Positions 8,233 through 18,079 of a stretch of DNA of 35,683 nt are shown in pieces. Within the stretch, counting starts at the first letter, position 1. Each line of letters begins with the position of its first letter. Source of the DNA: CAYYOS01 sp964473355. Its GTDB lineage: Bacteria; Pseudomonadota; Gammaproteobacteria; Burkholderiales; REEB80. The notes below the pieces were generated by a model. That model was not told where the DNA came from. It searched no databases and saw nothing but the letters and a program-made list of their open reading frames with translations. A program made the position numbers and the translations under genes. The DNA lies in contig CAYYOS010000004.1 in NCBI GenBank assembly GCA_964473355.1, positions 1-35,683 of the forward strand, given 5' to 3'.

Positions 8233-10140
8233 TCACAAAAATTGCATAGATTCGTTCGTTAAGCTTTGAATGAATGCATCCAGCGGCATCTGCCCTAGGT
8301 CTTCTCCCTGGCGGGTGCGGACGGCTACCGCTTGCGCTGCCACTTCTTTATCACCAATAACTAGAAGATAAGGCAGCTTCTGTAAACTATGTTCGCGAAT
8401 TTTATAGGTTATCTTCTCATTTCTCAAGTCACATTCGGCCCGAAACCCACTTTTTTTCAAGGTTTCGGTGACTTCTCGGACGAACGGGGCCTGCCCGTCC
8501 GATATATTTAAGACCATGATTTGTACCGGAGACAGCCACAGTGGCATGGCTCCGGCATAATGCTCGATTAAAACCCCGATAAACCGCTCTAAGCTGCCCA
8601 AAATGGCCCGATGCAACATAACGGGGGTATGTTTACTGCCGTCTTCGGCAATATAAGTGGCCTCCAAGCGTTCCGGCATCGAGAAATCCACTTGTATGGT
8701 GCCGCACTGCCAAACCCGTCCAAGGCAATCTTTTAGAGAAAATTCAATTTTCGGGCCATAAAACGCGCCCTCCCCCGGCTGCAATTCCCACTTGAGCCCT
8801 GTGCTATTTAGCGCGGTCTCCAACGCTTGTTCGGCCTTATTCCAAACCGCATCACTGCCGACACGCTGCTCTGGCCGTGTAGACAGCTTGATCAAAATAT
8901 CTTGGAAGCCAAAATCTGCGTACACCTTCTGCAACAGATCAATAAAAACCGCCACCTCAGTTTGAATTTGCGCTTCCGTGCAAAATATATGCGCATCATC
9001 TTGAGTAAAATTGCGGATGCGCATAATGCCGCTTAAGGTGCCGGACGGCTCGTTACGATGACAGGAGCCAAATTCCGCCAAGCGAAATGGCAGGTCGCGA
9101 TAGCTTTTTAAGCCCTGATTAAAAATCTGGATGTGGCCGGGGCAGTTCATGGGCTTCACCGCATAATCCCGCGATTCCGATTCGGTAACAAACATCATGT
9201 CGCGGAATTTTTCCCAGTGGCCAGATTTTTCCCAAAGCGTTTTATCTATTAATTGCGGCGTGCGGATTTCGTGATAACCATGCTCGCGAAAAATCCGGCG
9301 CATATATTGTTCGACGATTTGATATAGCGCCCAACCCTTAGGGTGCCAGAACACCATGCCTGGCGCTTCTTCTTGGGTATGGAAGAAATCCAGCAGCTTG
9401 CCAAGTTTGCGATGGTCGCGCTTTTCCGCTTCTTCCAGGCGATGTAAATAAGCGTCCTGGTCTTCTTTTTTTACCCAAGCCGTGCCATAAATGCGTTGCA
9501 GCATTTCATTTTTGGAATCCCCGCGCCAGTAGGCCCCCGCTACTTTACGTAGTTTAAAAACTTTAAGTTTGCCCGTTGAGGGCACATGCGGGCCGCGGCA
9601 TAAGTCGGTAAATTCACCCTGACTATATAAAGAGATTTCGTCGTCGCTGGGGATGGATGCGATAATCTCAGCTTTATAAATTTCGCCCAAGCTTTTGAAA
9701 TAAGCGACAGCTTCGTCCCTTGGCATTAACTTGCGTTGCACCGGAATATCGCGCTTGGCAATTTCCATCATTTTCTTTTCCAGCGCAGTCAAGTCATCCG
9801 GCGTAAACGGGCGTTTATACGCAAAATCATAATAGAAACCGTCTTCGATCACTGGCCCTATGGTTACCTGCGCCTCCGGAAATAACTCTTTAACCGCGTG
9901 CGCTAACAAATGCGCGGTGGAATGACGAATGACGTCCAAGCCCTCCGAATCTTTATCGGTGATAATATTGAGCTTGGCGTCTTTATCGATGAGGTAGGAA
10001 GTGTCCACCAACTTGCCATCAATTTTGCCGGCAAGCGCGGCGCGAGCTAAGCCTGGCCCGATACTCGCGGCAAACTCGGCAACCGTTAATGGCTGATCAA
10101 ATTGTCGATCAGTGCCATCGGGTAAATGGATAACTGGCAT
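8233..10140 (-). CDS. thrS: Threonyl-tRNA synthetase
   Basis: Class II synthetase charging tRNA-Thr, 635 residues from the ATG at 10140. The frame stays open further upstream, but that part is the tRNA-Val gene and a hairpin, so the longer reading is rejected. Domains in order: TGS (about 1-62), editing domain (HSTAHLLAHAVKELFP), catalytic core with zinc ligand motif MNCPGH, and an anticodon-binding C-terminus. infC follows 35 nt downstream. Confidence 0.96.
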   Translation of the reverse strand: MPVIHLPDGTDRQFDQPLTVAEFAASIGPGLARAALAGKIDGKLVDTSYLIDKDAKLNIITDKDSEGLDVIRHSTAHLLAHAVKELFPEAQVTIGPVIEDGFYYDFAYKRPFTPDDLTALEKKMMEIAKRDIPVQRKLMPRDEAVAYFKSLGEIYKAEIIASIPSDDEISLYSQGEFTDLCRGPHVPSTGKLKVFKLRKVAGAYWRGDSKNEMLQRIYGTAWVKKEDQDAYLHRLEEAEKRDHRKLGKLLDFFHTQEEAPGMVFWHPKGWALYQIVEQYMRRIFREHGYHEIRTPQLIDKTLWEKSGHWEKFRDMMFVTESESRDYAVKPMNCPGHIQIFNQGLKSYRDLPFRLAEFGSCHRNEPSGTLSGIMRIRNFTQDDAHIFCTEAQIQTEVAVFIDLLQKVYADFGFQDILIKLSTRPEQRVGSDAVWNKAEQALETALNSTGLKWELQPGEGAFYGPKIEFSLKDCLGRVWQCGTIQVDFSMPERLEATYIAEDGSKHTPVMLHRAILGSLERFIGVLIEHYAGAMPLWLSPVQIMVLNISDGQAPFVREVTETLKKSGFRAECDLRNEKITYKIREHSLQKLPYLLVIGDKEVAAQAVAVRTRQGEDLGQMPLDAFIQSLTNESMQFL

Positions 10141-10158
10141 TTCAATCCGTAGAAAAGG

Positions 10159-10182
10159 AAAGTGCGGCCTATGCCGCACTTT
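10159..10182 (-). terminator. Hairpin between tRNA-Val and thrS
   Basis: A perfect 10-bp inverted repeat (AAAGTGCGGC / GCCGCACTTT) with a 4-nt loop, 5 nt after the CCA end of tRNA-Val and 18 nt before the thrS ATG. On the minus strand it is followed by a pyrimidine-rich stretch (CCTTTTC) and not a clean T-tract. It could be a weak terminator of the tRNA transcript or a leader structure of thrS. Confidence 0.6.
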
Positions 10183-10187
10183 AAATG

Positions 10188-10264
10188 TGGTAGGCGCGAA
10201 TGGACTCGAACCATCGACCCCCACCATGTCAAGGTGGTGCTCTAACCAGCTGAGCTACGCGCCT
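10188..10264 (-). tRNA. tRNA-Val (anticodon GAC)
   Basis: A 77-nt cloverleaf with an encoded CCA. The acceptor stem AGGCGCG pairs with CGCGCCT, followed by A73. The anticodon stem CCACC/GGTGG encloses the loop TTGACAT, so the anticodon is GAC. The T arm contains GGTTCGAGTCC. It is similar to E. coli tRNA-Val(GAC). It lies immediately upstream of thrS on the same strand and divergent from galE. Confidence 0.97.
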
Positions 10265-10380
10265 AAAGCAGTAGTTTAGCGCAAATTAAACCGGGGTCCA
10301 AATCTATGAGAGGTTTTTTGTTTGACTAAACGCAATAGCACGATTTGTTTGTCCTCACACGCTCTTACGATGGGCGCGTT

Positions 10381-11382
10381 ATGAATTTATTGATCACCGG
10401 TGGGGCAGGCTATATCGGCTCGCACATGACGCAGTATTTGCTTGATTTAGGGCACGAGGTTACGGTTTTCGATAATTTATCACATGGTTATCGAGACGCC
10501 GTGTTGGGCGGAAGATTGATAGTCGGTGATTTGCAAGATAAAGCGACCTTAGATGCGTTATTCAAACAGAACAAATTTGATGGCGTAATGCATTTTGCCT
10601 CCTTTATCGAAGTCGGTGAATCGGTAATGAACCCGCAAAAATATTACGAGAACAACGTCAGCAACACCTTAAATCTACTAAAGGCCATGCACGAACATCA
10701 AGTACGGCGATTTATATTTTCATCCAGTGCCGCAGTTTATGGCGAGCCAGAGTACGTGCCGATAGATGAGAAACACCCCAAGGCCCCGCTTAACCCTTAC
10801 GGACGATCCAAATGGATGGTCGAGCAATTTCTAGAAGACTTCGACCGCGCCCATCAGCTACGCTCGATTTCGCTGCGCTACTTTAACGCCGCGGGTGCTG
10901 ATCCGGCGGGTAGACTGGGCGAGCGGCACGAACCGGAAAGCCATCTCATTCCCTTAGTTTTGAAGGCAGCTACAGGTGTTTTGCCATCAATAAAAATTTT
11001 CGGGCGCGATTACGATACCCCAGACGGAACGTGCATACGTGATTACATTCACGTACGGGATTTATGCGATGCCCATTTGTTAGCTTTAGAGAGTTTAACA
11101 AGGGGCGGGAAAAGTGATGTGTTTAATCTCGGAAACGGGAATGGGTTTTCAGTCCAAGAAGTAATCGCTACGGCTCGTAAAGTCACCGGTAAAAAAATAT
11201 CCGCAGTAGACGCGCCACGACGCCCAGGTGATCCCGCCCGGCTTATAGCCGATTCCACGCGGGCGATAAGTGAACTTGGGTGGCATCCCAAATTCGCGAA
11301 TCTAGAACAAATTATCTCAGATGCCTGGCGCTGGGAAAGCCGGGCTTTTGATCAAACTGACAGCGGGGGTTTTAGTATTTGA
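10381..11382 (+). CDS. galE: UDP-glucose 4-epimerase
   Basis: NAD-dependent epimerase interconverting UDP-glucose and UDP-galactose for surface polysaccharide synthesis. The 333-residue product starts MNLLITGGAGYIGSHM, the Rossmann GxxGxxG loop. The catalytic motif is SSSAAVYG with YGRSK (Tyr/Lys pair), and the substrate region is RYFNAAGADP. The frame also opens 12 codons earlier, but the Rossmann strand sets the ATG at 10381. It stands alone, divergent from tRNA-Val and convergent with the efflux operon. Confidence 0.93.
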   Translation: MNLLITGGAGYIGSHMTQYLLDLGHEVTVFDNLSHGYRDAVLGGRLIVGDLQDKATLDALFKQNKFDGVMHFASFIEVGESVMNPQKYYENNVSNTLNLLKAMHEHQVRRFIFSSSAAVYGEPEYVPIDEKHPKAPLNPYGRSKWMVEQFLEDFDRAHQLRSISLRYFNAAGADPAGRLGERHEPESHLIPLVLKAATGVLPSIKIFGRDYDTPDGTCIRDYIHVRDLCDAHLLALESLTRGGKSDVFNLGNGNGFSVQEVIATARKVTGKKISAVDAPRRPGDPARLIADSTRAISELGWHPKFANLEQIISDAWRWESRAFDQTDSGGFSI

Positions 11383-11418
11383 AATTGCTACAAATGAACG
11401 GAGTCAACGGAATAGTGT

Positions 11419-12807
11419 TTAAAATCCCCCACCCAACGCTTTAAATAAATCAGCTACCGCCGCGCGTTGCGCGCGCTCTGCTTCGCTGTAATTTAGTTGC
11501 GCTTGCAGTAAATTGCGTTCGGCGTCTAATACCTCCAACAAGCTGGTAATGCCATTATCATAGCGTAGTTTAGCAAGTTTACGCGCTTGTTCGAGTGCGG
11601 CGATGCGGGCGCGCTCCGCCGTTAACACCTCCAAGGATTTTTGCTGGCCGATGAGTGCGTCTTGGACATCGCGGAATGCGTTGGATACCGCTAGGCGATA
11701 TTGCGCGAGGGCCTGGCGTTGGACTGCGTTGGCCGCGTCAACGCGATAGCCCACACGGTCTGCTTGAAAAATGGGCTGGACTAATCCGGCGGCAAATTGA
11801 AAAATACCAGCGGGTCCAGAAAATAAATCACGTAATGAAGAACTTTCCGTTCCCAAATAACCCGTCAGCGAAATGCTGGGGAAATAGCCGGCACGCGCCA
11901 CGCCGATACGCGCGTTGGCCGCGATTAAACGCTGCTCGGCTTCCCGTATATCTGGTCGACGCAATAAAAGATCGGAGGGCAACCCGGTCGGAATAAGTAC
12001 CGCGGCAGGTGTGCTAGTCGTCCCCGTAACAACGCGCGCCGTTACAATCTCGCGTGGCGAACGGCCAAGCAAGGCAGCCAGTGCGTTTTCCTGTTGGGCG
12101 CGCTGACGCTCTAAGGTCGGCAGTTGTGCCAAAGCCGCGGCGAGCTCGCCCTCAATCTGGCGCAGCTCATATTCGGAAATCACCCCCGCATCGAAGCGCA
12201 ACTGCTGTAAACGAAGCGTTTCGCGGCGCGCGGCTATGGTGCCCCGGGTGGCATCTGCTTGCGCATCCAATGCCAAAAGTGAGAAGTAACTCTGAGCCAC
12301 TTGGGTTGCCAGCGTTAGCCTAACGGTGTCCCGCGCAGCTTCGCTGGCAAGCAATTCCGCCCGCGCGGCTTCACTGGCGCGCCGGTATCTACCCCAAAGG
12401 TCCAATTCATAGGAAGCGTTAAGCGTAAGCCGGGTGCTATTCGAAACCACGGGCGTATCCGTCGGCAGCGGCATGCTGCCTACTTGACTTTGCCGAGTGC
12501 GGGAGCGATCGGCGCGGGCGGAAATGGCCGGATACCTATCCGCATCCGCAATACCCAGTAATGCGCGAACTTCGTCTATGCGCGCGGCTGCCAGTGCTAT
12601 GTCGGCGTTATATTGATAGGCTTCTTCTATAAGCTTGAGGAGCTGCGGATCGTTAAAGACCCCCCAATCGGCTACGGCGCGCGTCGCGTTTTCGGGTCCC
12701 CAGGTTTGTGGTAAATCAATTTCTGGGCGTTGATAATTCGGGCCAAGCGCCGCGCAGCTAGAAATGAGTAGCAGTAGTGGCGCCAGTACAGTGCTAAATT
12801 TATGCAT
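11419..12807 (-). CDS. RND efflux outer-membrane channel lipoprotein, OprM/NodT family
   Basis: TolC-like outer-membrane exit duct, 462 residues from the ATG at 12807. That start gives a clean lipoprotein signal (LLLLISSC) after MHKFSTVLAP and has GAGGGG upstream; a start eight codons earlier would overlap the pump gene more. The repeated outer-membrane-factor segments are visible, for example TLNASYELDLWGRYRR and ARAGYFPSISLTGYLG. It overlaps the stop of the pump gene by 8 nt and is the last gene of the operon. Confidence 0.93.
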   Translation of the reverse strand: MHKFSTVLAPLLLLISSCAALGPNYQRPEIDLPQTWGPENATRAVADWGVFNDPQLLKLIEEAYQYNADIALAAARIDEVRALLGIADADRYPAISARADRSRTRQSQVGSMPLPTDTPVVSNSTRLTLNASYELDLWGRYRRASEAARAELLASEAARDTVRLTLATQVAQSYFSLLALDAQADATRGTIAARRETLRLQQLRFDAGVISEYELRQIEGELAAALAQLPTLERQRAQQENALAALLGRSPREIVTARVVTGTTSTPAAVLIPTGLPSDLLLRRPDIREAEQRLIAANARIGVARAGYFPSISLTGYLGTESSSLRDLFSGPAGIFQFAAGLVQPIFQADRVGYRVDAANAVQRQALAQYRLAVSNAFRDVQDALIGQQKSLEVLTAERARIAALEQARKLAKLRYDNGITSLLEVLDAERNLLQAQLNYSEAERAQRAAVADLFKALGGGF

Positions 12808-15800
12808 GGGGCCCCTCTGCTTTTGGGACATTGCGCAAACGCCGAGTACTCAACACCCGGAAGAATAAGGGCACGAAAAAGATCGCCAAAAATGTCGCCG
12901 CCAGCATCCCGCCCATGACGCCCGTGCCCACAGAATGACGGGCACCTGCGCCCGCTCCGGTGGAAATCGCGAGCGGCAATACGCCTAAAATAAAAGCAAG
13001 CGAAGTCATAAGAATAGGTCGGAAACGCAACCTAGCCGCTTCCAGCGCTGCCTCCGCGGGCGGCATCCCTTCTCGCGTTTTTAAGAGCGCGTATTCTACA
13101 ATCAAAATGGCATTTTTTGCCGCCAACCCCAGGAGCGTCACCAAACCAATTTGAAAATACACGTCGTTGGTCAAGCCCGTTAGATGCACCGCGAGTAGCG
13201 CGCCAAAGGTGCCAAATGGCAAGGCCAATAATACGGAAAACGGCAATGACCAGCGCTCGTATTGCGCGGCAAGAATTAAAAACACCATGATCGCAGCTAG
13301 ACCAATCGCTAAACCGGAGGTCCCGCTGGCGCGTTTTTCTTGATAAGAAGCGCCGCTCCAGTCAATACTGAAATCGGCCGGCAGCGTTTTTTGCACTATT
13401 TGTTCAATACGCTCTATCGCCTGACCCGAGCTAAAACCGGGTGCCAAGCCGCCCAATATTTTTACAGCCGGCAAATTATTAAAGCGATCCAAGGAATCCG
13501 GGCCAGAGGTATACTGAACTTGCGAAAAAGCCGAAACGGGGATCATTTCTCCGCGCTGGGAGCGCACGTACATCGCACCAATATCTTCGGGACGCTTGCG
13601 ATAGATGGCATCCGCCGACATCAACACTTGCCAGGTGCGGCCGTACTTATTGAAGTCATTGACGTAATATGTACCCAGCGACGCAGCCAGCGTGCTAAAG
13701 ATCTCATTTACCGGCACACCCAAAGATTTGGCTTTCTCCCTATCCACATCAATATAAAGTTGCGGTGTAGTCGAACGCCAAAACGTATTAACGCCCGCAA
13801 ACATCGGGTCTTGTTGCAATGCGCCGATTAATTGCTGGCTAACTTCGGCCAAGCGTTTTGGATCCCCCTCGCCACGATTTTGCAAATACGCTTCAAAGCC
13901 GCCCGTGGTGCCCAAACCAAATATCGGCGGCGGGGCAAACGCTAATACCAAGGCCTCTTTGATGTGGCCGGTTTTCATAAAAAGTTCGCCCACCAATTCT
14001 GGCACGCCCACCTTACGTTCATCCCAATGTTTAGCGACAACAAACATGGTTGCCACATTATTTTTGTAACCGCCCCCAATAAAATCTAATCCGGCAAAGG
14101 CCACAGAAAATTCCACTGCGGGATTGCTATGTATAATTTTATCTACCTCTTTTACTACTTTTTCGGTACGTTGCAACGAGGCGCCGTCCGGCAGCACGAC
14201 CACCACAAAGTACCAGCCCTGATCTTCGTCGGGTACTAAGCTTCCTGGGGTCATGCGCCACAAACCCACGGTTAACGCCACCATACCGGCAAAGAGCAAT
14301 AATCCAATCCCCGCCCGGGTGATCATCCAGTTGACACCACCCACATAACGATGCGTCACCCACTGAAAGCGATGGTTAAACCACGTAAAGAATCGTCCGG
14401 GTTGCTTGTGCTCGCGCTTCAATATTAATACGCACAGCGCCGGCGTTAAGGTCAACGCCACCACACCAGAAATGACCACCGCGATGGAAATGGTAATGGC
14501 AAACTGCCGATACAGTTCGCCGGTTAAACCGCCGATAAATGCAATCGGCACGAATACCGCACAGAGCACCAGCACAATTGAAATCAATGGGCCCGTGACT
14601 TCCTGCATGGCTTTAATCGCTGCTTCACGCGCCGACAAATGCGCTTCGTGCATAATCCGCTCAACATTTTCCAACACCACAATGGCGTCATCGACGACAA
14701 TACCAATAGAAAGCACCATGCCGAATAAAGTCAGGGTGTTAATGGAAAATCCCAGCAAATAAAGCCCGGCAAACGTCCCGATTAGCGACACCGGCACAAC
14801 GATGGTGGGAATAAGCGTGGCGCGCCAATTTTGCAGAAATAAATAGACCACTAAAAACACTAACAGCATCGCTTCGGCCAGCGTTTTTATAACCTCGCGT
14901 ATCGACACTTTTACAAAGAGGGTGGTGTCGTAAGGTACGGAATAAGTTAAGCCACTTGGGAAACGTTGTTGCAGTTCGCCCATAGTTTTATTGACTTCTG
15001 CGGCCACCCCCAACGCGTTTGCCCCTGGCTGCAGAAAAATACCCACCAAGGTAGCCGGCTTGCCGTTCACTAAACCGGTGAAATCATAATCTTTGGATGC
15101 AAGCTCAACCCGCGCCACGTCCTTCAAGCGCAGCATGGCGCCGGCGGGGTCGGCGCGCAGCACGATATTTTCAAATTCGCGCGGATCGGAAAGCCGTCCT
15201 TGTGTGGTGATGGTGTACACCAACTCCTGTGGCCCACCCGTAGGCATCTGCCCAACCTTACCTGCGGCAAATTGCGCATTTTGCTCGTTGATGGCGCGCG
15301 CGATGTCACCGGCACTTAACTTGAGCTGCGCCATTTTGTCGGGTTGCAACCATATCCGCATCGCATAATCCTTGGCGCCAAAGACCTGCACGTTGGTTGT
15401 GCCCGGCACGCGCTTTAAGCGATCCAGTACGTTTAAGGTGACGTAGTTGCTGATGCGTACATCATCGAAACGATTATCGTCGGAATAAAAAGCCAAAACT
15501 TGCAAAAAGGAAAATGAAGTTTTTTCAACGACGATGCCTTGGCGCCGAACTTCTTCCGGCAGGCGCGCTTCCGCTTGCTTGACGCGGTTATTGACATTAA
15601 TCGCGGCCTGATCAATATCCGTGCCGATATCAAAGGTGATCTGTATGGTTACCGCGCCGTTTGAAGTCGACGAGGAACTCATATAGAGCATGTTCTCTAC
15701 GCCGTTAATTTGGTTCTCTAAGGGCGCTGCCACGGTTTGCTCTAGCACCTTGGCAGACGCGCCGGGATAAATGGCCACCACCTGTACCACGGGTGGCGCA

Positions 15801-15916
15801 ATCTCTGGGTATTGCGCGATCGGCAAGGTACGCATCGCCGATAAACCCGCGAGCGTTATAAAAATCGACAACACCGCGGCAAATATCGGCCTATCGATAA
15901 AAAAACGTGACAGCAT
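12800..15916 (-). CDS. RND multidrug efflux pump, AcrB/MexB (HAE1) family
   Basis: 1038-residue inner-membrane proton/drug antiporter, a typical HAE1 length. It starts MLSRFFIDRPIFAAVLSIFI. The proton relay aspartates are present in GIVVDDAIVVLENVER, and the relay lysine in LLGLAAKNAILIVEYAL. Twelve TM segments with two large periplasmic loops fit the family. The order membrane fusion protein, pump, channel makes a complete tripartite system; drug specificity cannot be read from the sequence. GGGAG precedes the ATG. The symbol is left open because acrB, mexB and mtrD orthologues are not separable by eye. Confidence 0.95.
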   Translation of the reverse strand: MLSRFFIDRPIFAAVLSIFITLAGLSAMRTLPIAQYPEIAPPVVQVVAIYPGASAKVLEQTVAAPLENQINGVENMLYMSSSSTSNGAVTIQITFDIGTDIDQAAINVNNRVKQAEARLPEEVRRQGIVVEKTSFSFLQVLAFYSDDNRFDDVRISNYVTLNVLDRLKRVPGTTNVQVFGAKDYAMRIWLQPDKMAQLKLSAGDIARAINEQNAQFAAGKVGQMPTGGPQELVYTITTQGRLSDPREFENIVLRADPAGAMLRLKDVARVELASKDYDFTGLVNGKPATLVGIFLQPGANALGVAAEVNKTMGELQQRFPSGLTYSVPYDTTLFVKVSIREVIKTLAEAMLLVFLVVYLFLQNWRATLIPTIVVPVSLIGTFAGLYLLGFSINTLTLFGMVLSIGIVVDDAIVVLENVERIMHEAHLSAREAAIKAMQEVTGPLISIVLVLCAVFVPIAFIGGLTGELYRQFAITISIAVVISGVVALTLTPALCVLILKREHKQPGRFFTWFNHRFQWVTHRYVGGVNWMITRAGIGLLLFAGMVALTVGLWRMTPGSLVPDEDQGWYFVVVVLPDGASLQRTEKVVKEVDKIIHSNPAVEFSVAFAGLDFIGGGYKNNVATMFVVAKHWDERKVGVPELVGELFMKTGHIKEALVLAFAPPPIFGLGTTGGFEAYLQNRGEGDPKRLAEVSQQLIGALQQDPMFAGVNTFWRSTTPQLYIDVDREKAKSLGVPVNEIFSTLAASLGTYYVNDFNKYGRTWQVLMSADAIYRKRPEDIGAMYVRSQRGEMIPVSAFSQVQYTSGPDSLDRFNNLPAVKILGGLAPGFSSGQAIERIEQIVQKTLPADFSIDWSGASYQEKRASGTSGLAIGLAAIMVFLILAAQYERWSLPFSVLLALPFGTFGALLAVHLTGLTNDVYFQIGLVTLLGLAAKNAILIVEYALLKTREGMPPAEAALEAARLRFRPILMTSLAFILGVLPLAISTGAGAGARHSVGTGVMGGMLAATFLAIFFVPLFFRVLSTRRLRNVPKAEGPHA

Positions 15917-15927
15917 AGCGTTGCTCC

Positions 15928-17145
15928 CTAGTGCGCGGTAGCGGTATTGCTTGGCTTAGTGGAGGCGCCAGAAGTGGCATCGGGCGCAGCGATTTTTACC
16001 GGTGCACCCGGGCCAATTTTTAGCACGCCGTCGGTCACAACGCGGTCACCGGCTTTTAGTCCGGAATTGATGAGCCACTGATCCGCCAACCAATGACCGA
16101 CCTCTACCGGGCGTGGCTCAACTTTACTTTCGGCATTGACGATGTAGACGTACTTACCCTGGGGCCCTTCAAGAACGGCGCGTTGGGGCACGAGAATCGC
16201 ATTGGGACGCGTGGCGCCACTAAGTTTAGCGCGCACAAATTGTCCCGGGCGCAAGACGCCTTTAGGATTAGCGAGTTCCGCGCGGACCTCGCTGGTGCCC
16301 GTGGATTGATTAACGCGAATGTCAGAAAAATTAAGCTTACCGCTATTCGTATATTGGCTTCCGTCAGCAAATTTAAGGGTGACGCCTACCTGCGAATCGG
16401 CCGGTAGTACCAACCGGCCCGCTTCTATCTCGCTGCGCAACTTCAGTTGGTCGTTGTCAGATATATTAAACAACACGTACATAGGGTCGACTTGCGACAC
16501 GGTAGTGAGCAGAACATCCGGCCCGGAAATCAGTGAGCCTTCCGATTGCAAGGCGCGCCCCGCAATTCCAGAAATCGGCGCCTCCACTCGGGTGTAGCCA
16601 AGGTTCAGGCGTGCCTCGGCGAGACGTGCTTGCATTGCCTTGATTTCCGCTTCGGCAATATTTTTGGCGGAAGTTGCGTCGTCAAATTCTTTTTGGCTGA
16701 CGGCACGCGCTTCAATAAGCGGTTTTAGACGTTCCGCATCGCGCAGGGTTTGCGCTAGCCGTGCTTGGCCCGCCGCGAGATCCGCCTGAGCACGTGCCAG
16801 CGTTGCCTGCATGGGTGCGGGATCGATGGTAAACAGGGATTGGCCCTTCTGAACTTTCGCGCCTTCTTGATAATTGCGGCGCAGCAATATGCCTGTGGTT
16901 CGTGCGCGTACTTCGACTTCTTTAAAGCCCACAGTCTGCGCTGGGTATTCAAAAGTAACGGCGGTGGTGGTCGGTACAATCGTGACCACTGAAACTTCGG
17001 AAGGCGGCATATCAGTGCCGAGGGGCGGCGGCGCGGCTTGAGGTTTACAGGCGCTAAGTCCCAACCCCGCTAACAACACAACACCCGTCATAGCGCTCGT
17101 CAATTGCGGTCGTTGGCGACTGAGGAAAAAATTCTGAAATAGCAT
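15928..17145 (-). CDS. RND efflux membrane fusion lipoprotein, AcrA/MexA family
   Basis: 405-residue periplasmic adaptor joining the pump and the channel. The N-terminal signal ends in a lipobox (GLSAC). It is followed by the barrel/lipoyl half (EYPAQTVGFKEVEVRARTTG), an alpha-hairpin coiled coil (about 110-180) and the second lipoyl half (LGYTRVEAPISGIAGRA). It is the first gene of the operon, 11 nt before the pump gene, with AGGAG about 9 nt upstream of its ATG. Expression is probably controlled by the divergent AcrR-type repressor through the palindrome at 17246-17267. Confidence 0.95.
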   Translation of the reverse strand: MLFQNFFLSRQRPQLTSAMTGVVLLAGLGLSACKPQAAPPPLGTDMPPSEVSVVTIVPTTTAVTFEYPAQTVGFKEVEVRARTTGILLRRNYQEGAKVQKGQSLFTIDPAPMQATLARAQADLAAGQARLAQTLRDAERLKPLIEARAVSQKEFDDATSAKNIAEAEIKAMQARLAEARLNLGYTRVEAPISGIAGRALQSEGSLISGPDVLLTTVSQVDPMYVLFNISDNDQLKLRSEIEAGRLVLPADSQVGVTLKFADGSQYTNSGKLNFSDIRVNQSTGTSEVRAELANPKGVLRPGQFVRAKLSGATRPNAILVPQRAVLEGPQGKYVYIVNAESKVEPRPVEVGHWLADQWLINSGLKAGDRVVTDGVLKIGPGAPVKIAAPDATSGASTKPSNTATAH

Positions 17146-17245
17146 TCCGCGAACTCCTATTTATGTCATCCACTTCCGGCCATATTTTTTATAACCGAGG
17201 CACCTATACCGCTAACTAATGCTGTGTGGTATCGTGGGAAATGTA

Positions 17246-17267
17246 ACATACATTCGTGAATGTATGT
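17246..17267. promoter_or_regulatory. AcrR-type operator in the divergent efflux/repressor promoter region
   Basis: Perfect 10-bp arms ACATACATTC and GAATGTATGT separated by GT, between the membrane fusion gene and the TetR gene. From memory, the E. coli AcrR operator is a 24-bp palindrome that differs from this 24-bp stretch at only two positions. The position is right for repression of both divergent genes. Confidence 0.85.
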
Positions 17268-17302
17268 AAACTCTACATAGCTTATTTTGGGTCGTATCGA
17301 AC

Positions 17303-18079
17303 ATGGTTAGAAAAACCAAGCAAGACGCACTAGAGACGCGCAATCGCATACTGGATACTGCCGAACGTGTCTTTATAGAACGCGGCGTCTCGCGCACAAC
17401 GCTCTCCGCCATAGCAGCGGCGTCCGGCCTTTCCCGCGGGGCCATTTATTGGCATTTTAAAAATAAAATCGATTTATTCGATGCCATGATGGCACGGGTG
17501 ACCCTGCCTATTGAAGAGATGCTCGACCAACCCGCAGCCTTGCGCGATGACCCCTTGGCCCATATCCGTTTGGCGGCACTCAATGTTTTGCATCGCACCG
17601 CGCAGGATGCGCAGTGCCGTCGGGTATTTGAAATAGTGATGCATAAATGTGAATTCGTTGATGAAATGCTGGAAATGCGTCAACGTATTTCGCAGAGCCG
17701 CGACGCATGTTTACAGAAAGTTGAACAAGGACTACAGCAGGCGGTTCGCAAAGGGCAGTTACCGAAAACGGTCAAATCACGGCAGGCTGCCATAGGACTG
17801 CACGCCTTGATCGACGGCCTTATCGCCAATTGGGTTATGGAGCCTAGCTATTTTTCTCTGGCGAACGAGGGCGAGCGTATGGTTGATATTTATCTTAATG
17901 GCTTACGGTTTACTGCGCTTCCCGGAGAAAAGCCGCGGCGACCTAAAAAATTCGCCGCCACCACACGAACTCCAGAGCGCGGTACTTTGAAAAAAAATCC
18001 TAAATCCCTGTCACTCCCGCGAGCAGCGGGAATCCAGGAAGTAAAAGCGCACCCCGTGAAGCGTGGAAGGCACCCCTAG
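17303..18079 (+). CDS. TetR-family efflux repressor, AcrR-like, with repeat-derived tail
   Basis: Likely ligand-responsive repressor of the efflux operon. The TetR HTH lies at about residues 10-58 (RNRILDTAERVFIERGVSRTTLSAIA, then GAIYWHFKNK), as in AcrR/TtgR. The ligand domain follows to about residue 210. The protein is 258 residues, roughly 40 longer than usual. The extra tail is Lys/Arg/Pro-rich, and its SLSLPRAAGIQEV segment is encoded by one arm of the 18010-18139 inverted repeat. The repeat insertion has therefore probably replaced the original C-terminus. Confidence 0.93.
   Translation: MVRKTKQDALETRNRILDTAERVFIERGVSRTTLSAIAAASGLSRGAIYWHFKNKIDLFDAMMARVTLPIEEMLDQPAALRDDPLAHIRLAALNVLHRTAQDAQCRRVFEIVMHKCEFVDEMLEMRQRISQSRDACLQKVEQGLQQAVRKGQLPKTVKSRQAAIGLHALIDGLIANWVMEPSYFSLANEGERMVDIYLNGLRFTALPGEKPRRPKKFAATTRTPERGTLKKNPKSLSLPRAAGIQEVKAHPVKRGRHP

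Noticed and set aside
10141..10227. 29-codon N-terminal extension of thrS
   Set aside because: The extra codons are read from the tRNA-Val 3' end and the hairpin; the TGS domain begins at the ATG at 10140.
13340..13831. 163-codon open frame on the plus strand inside the RND pump gene
   Set aside because: It is antisense to a clear AcrB-family gene, has no ribosome binding site and shows no family pattern; the GC-rich codon use of the pump explains it.
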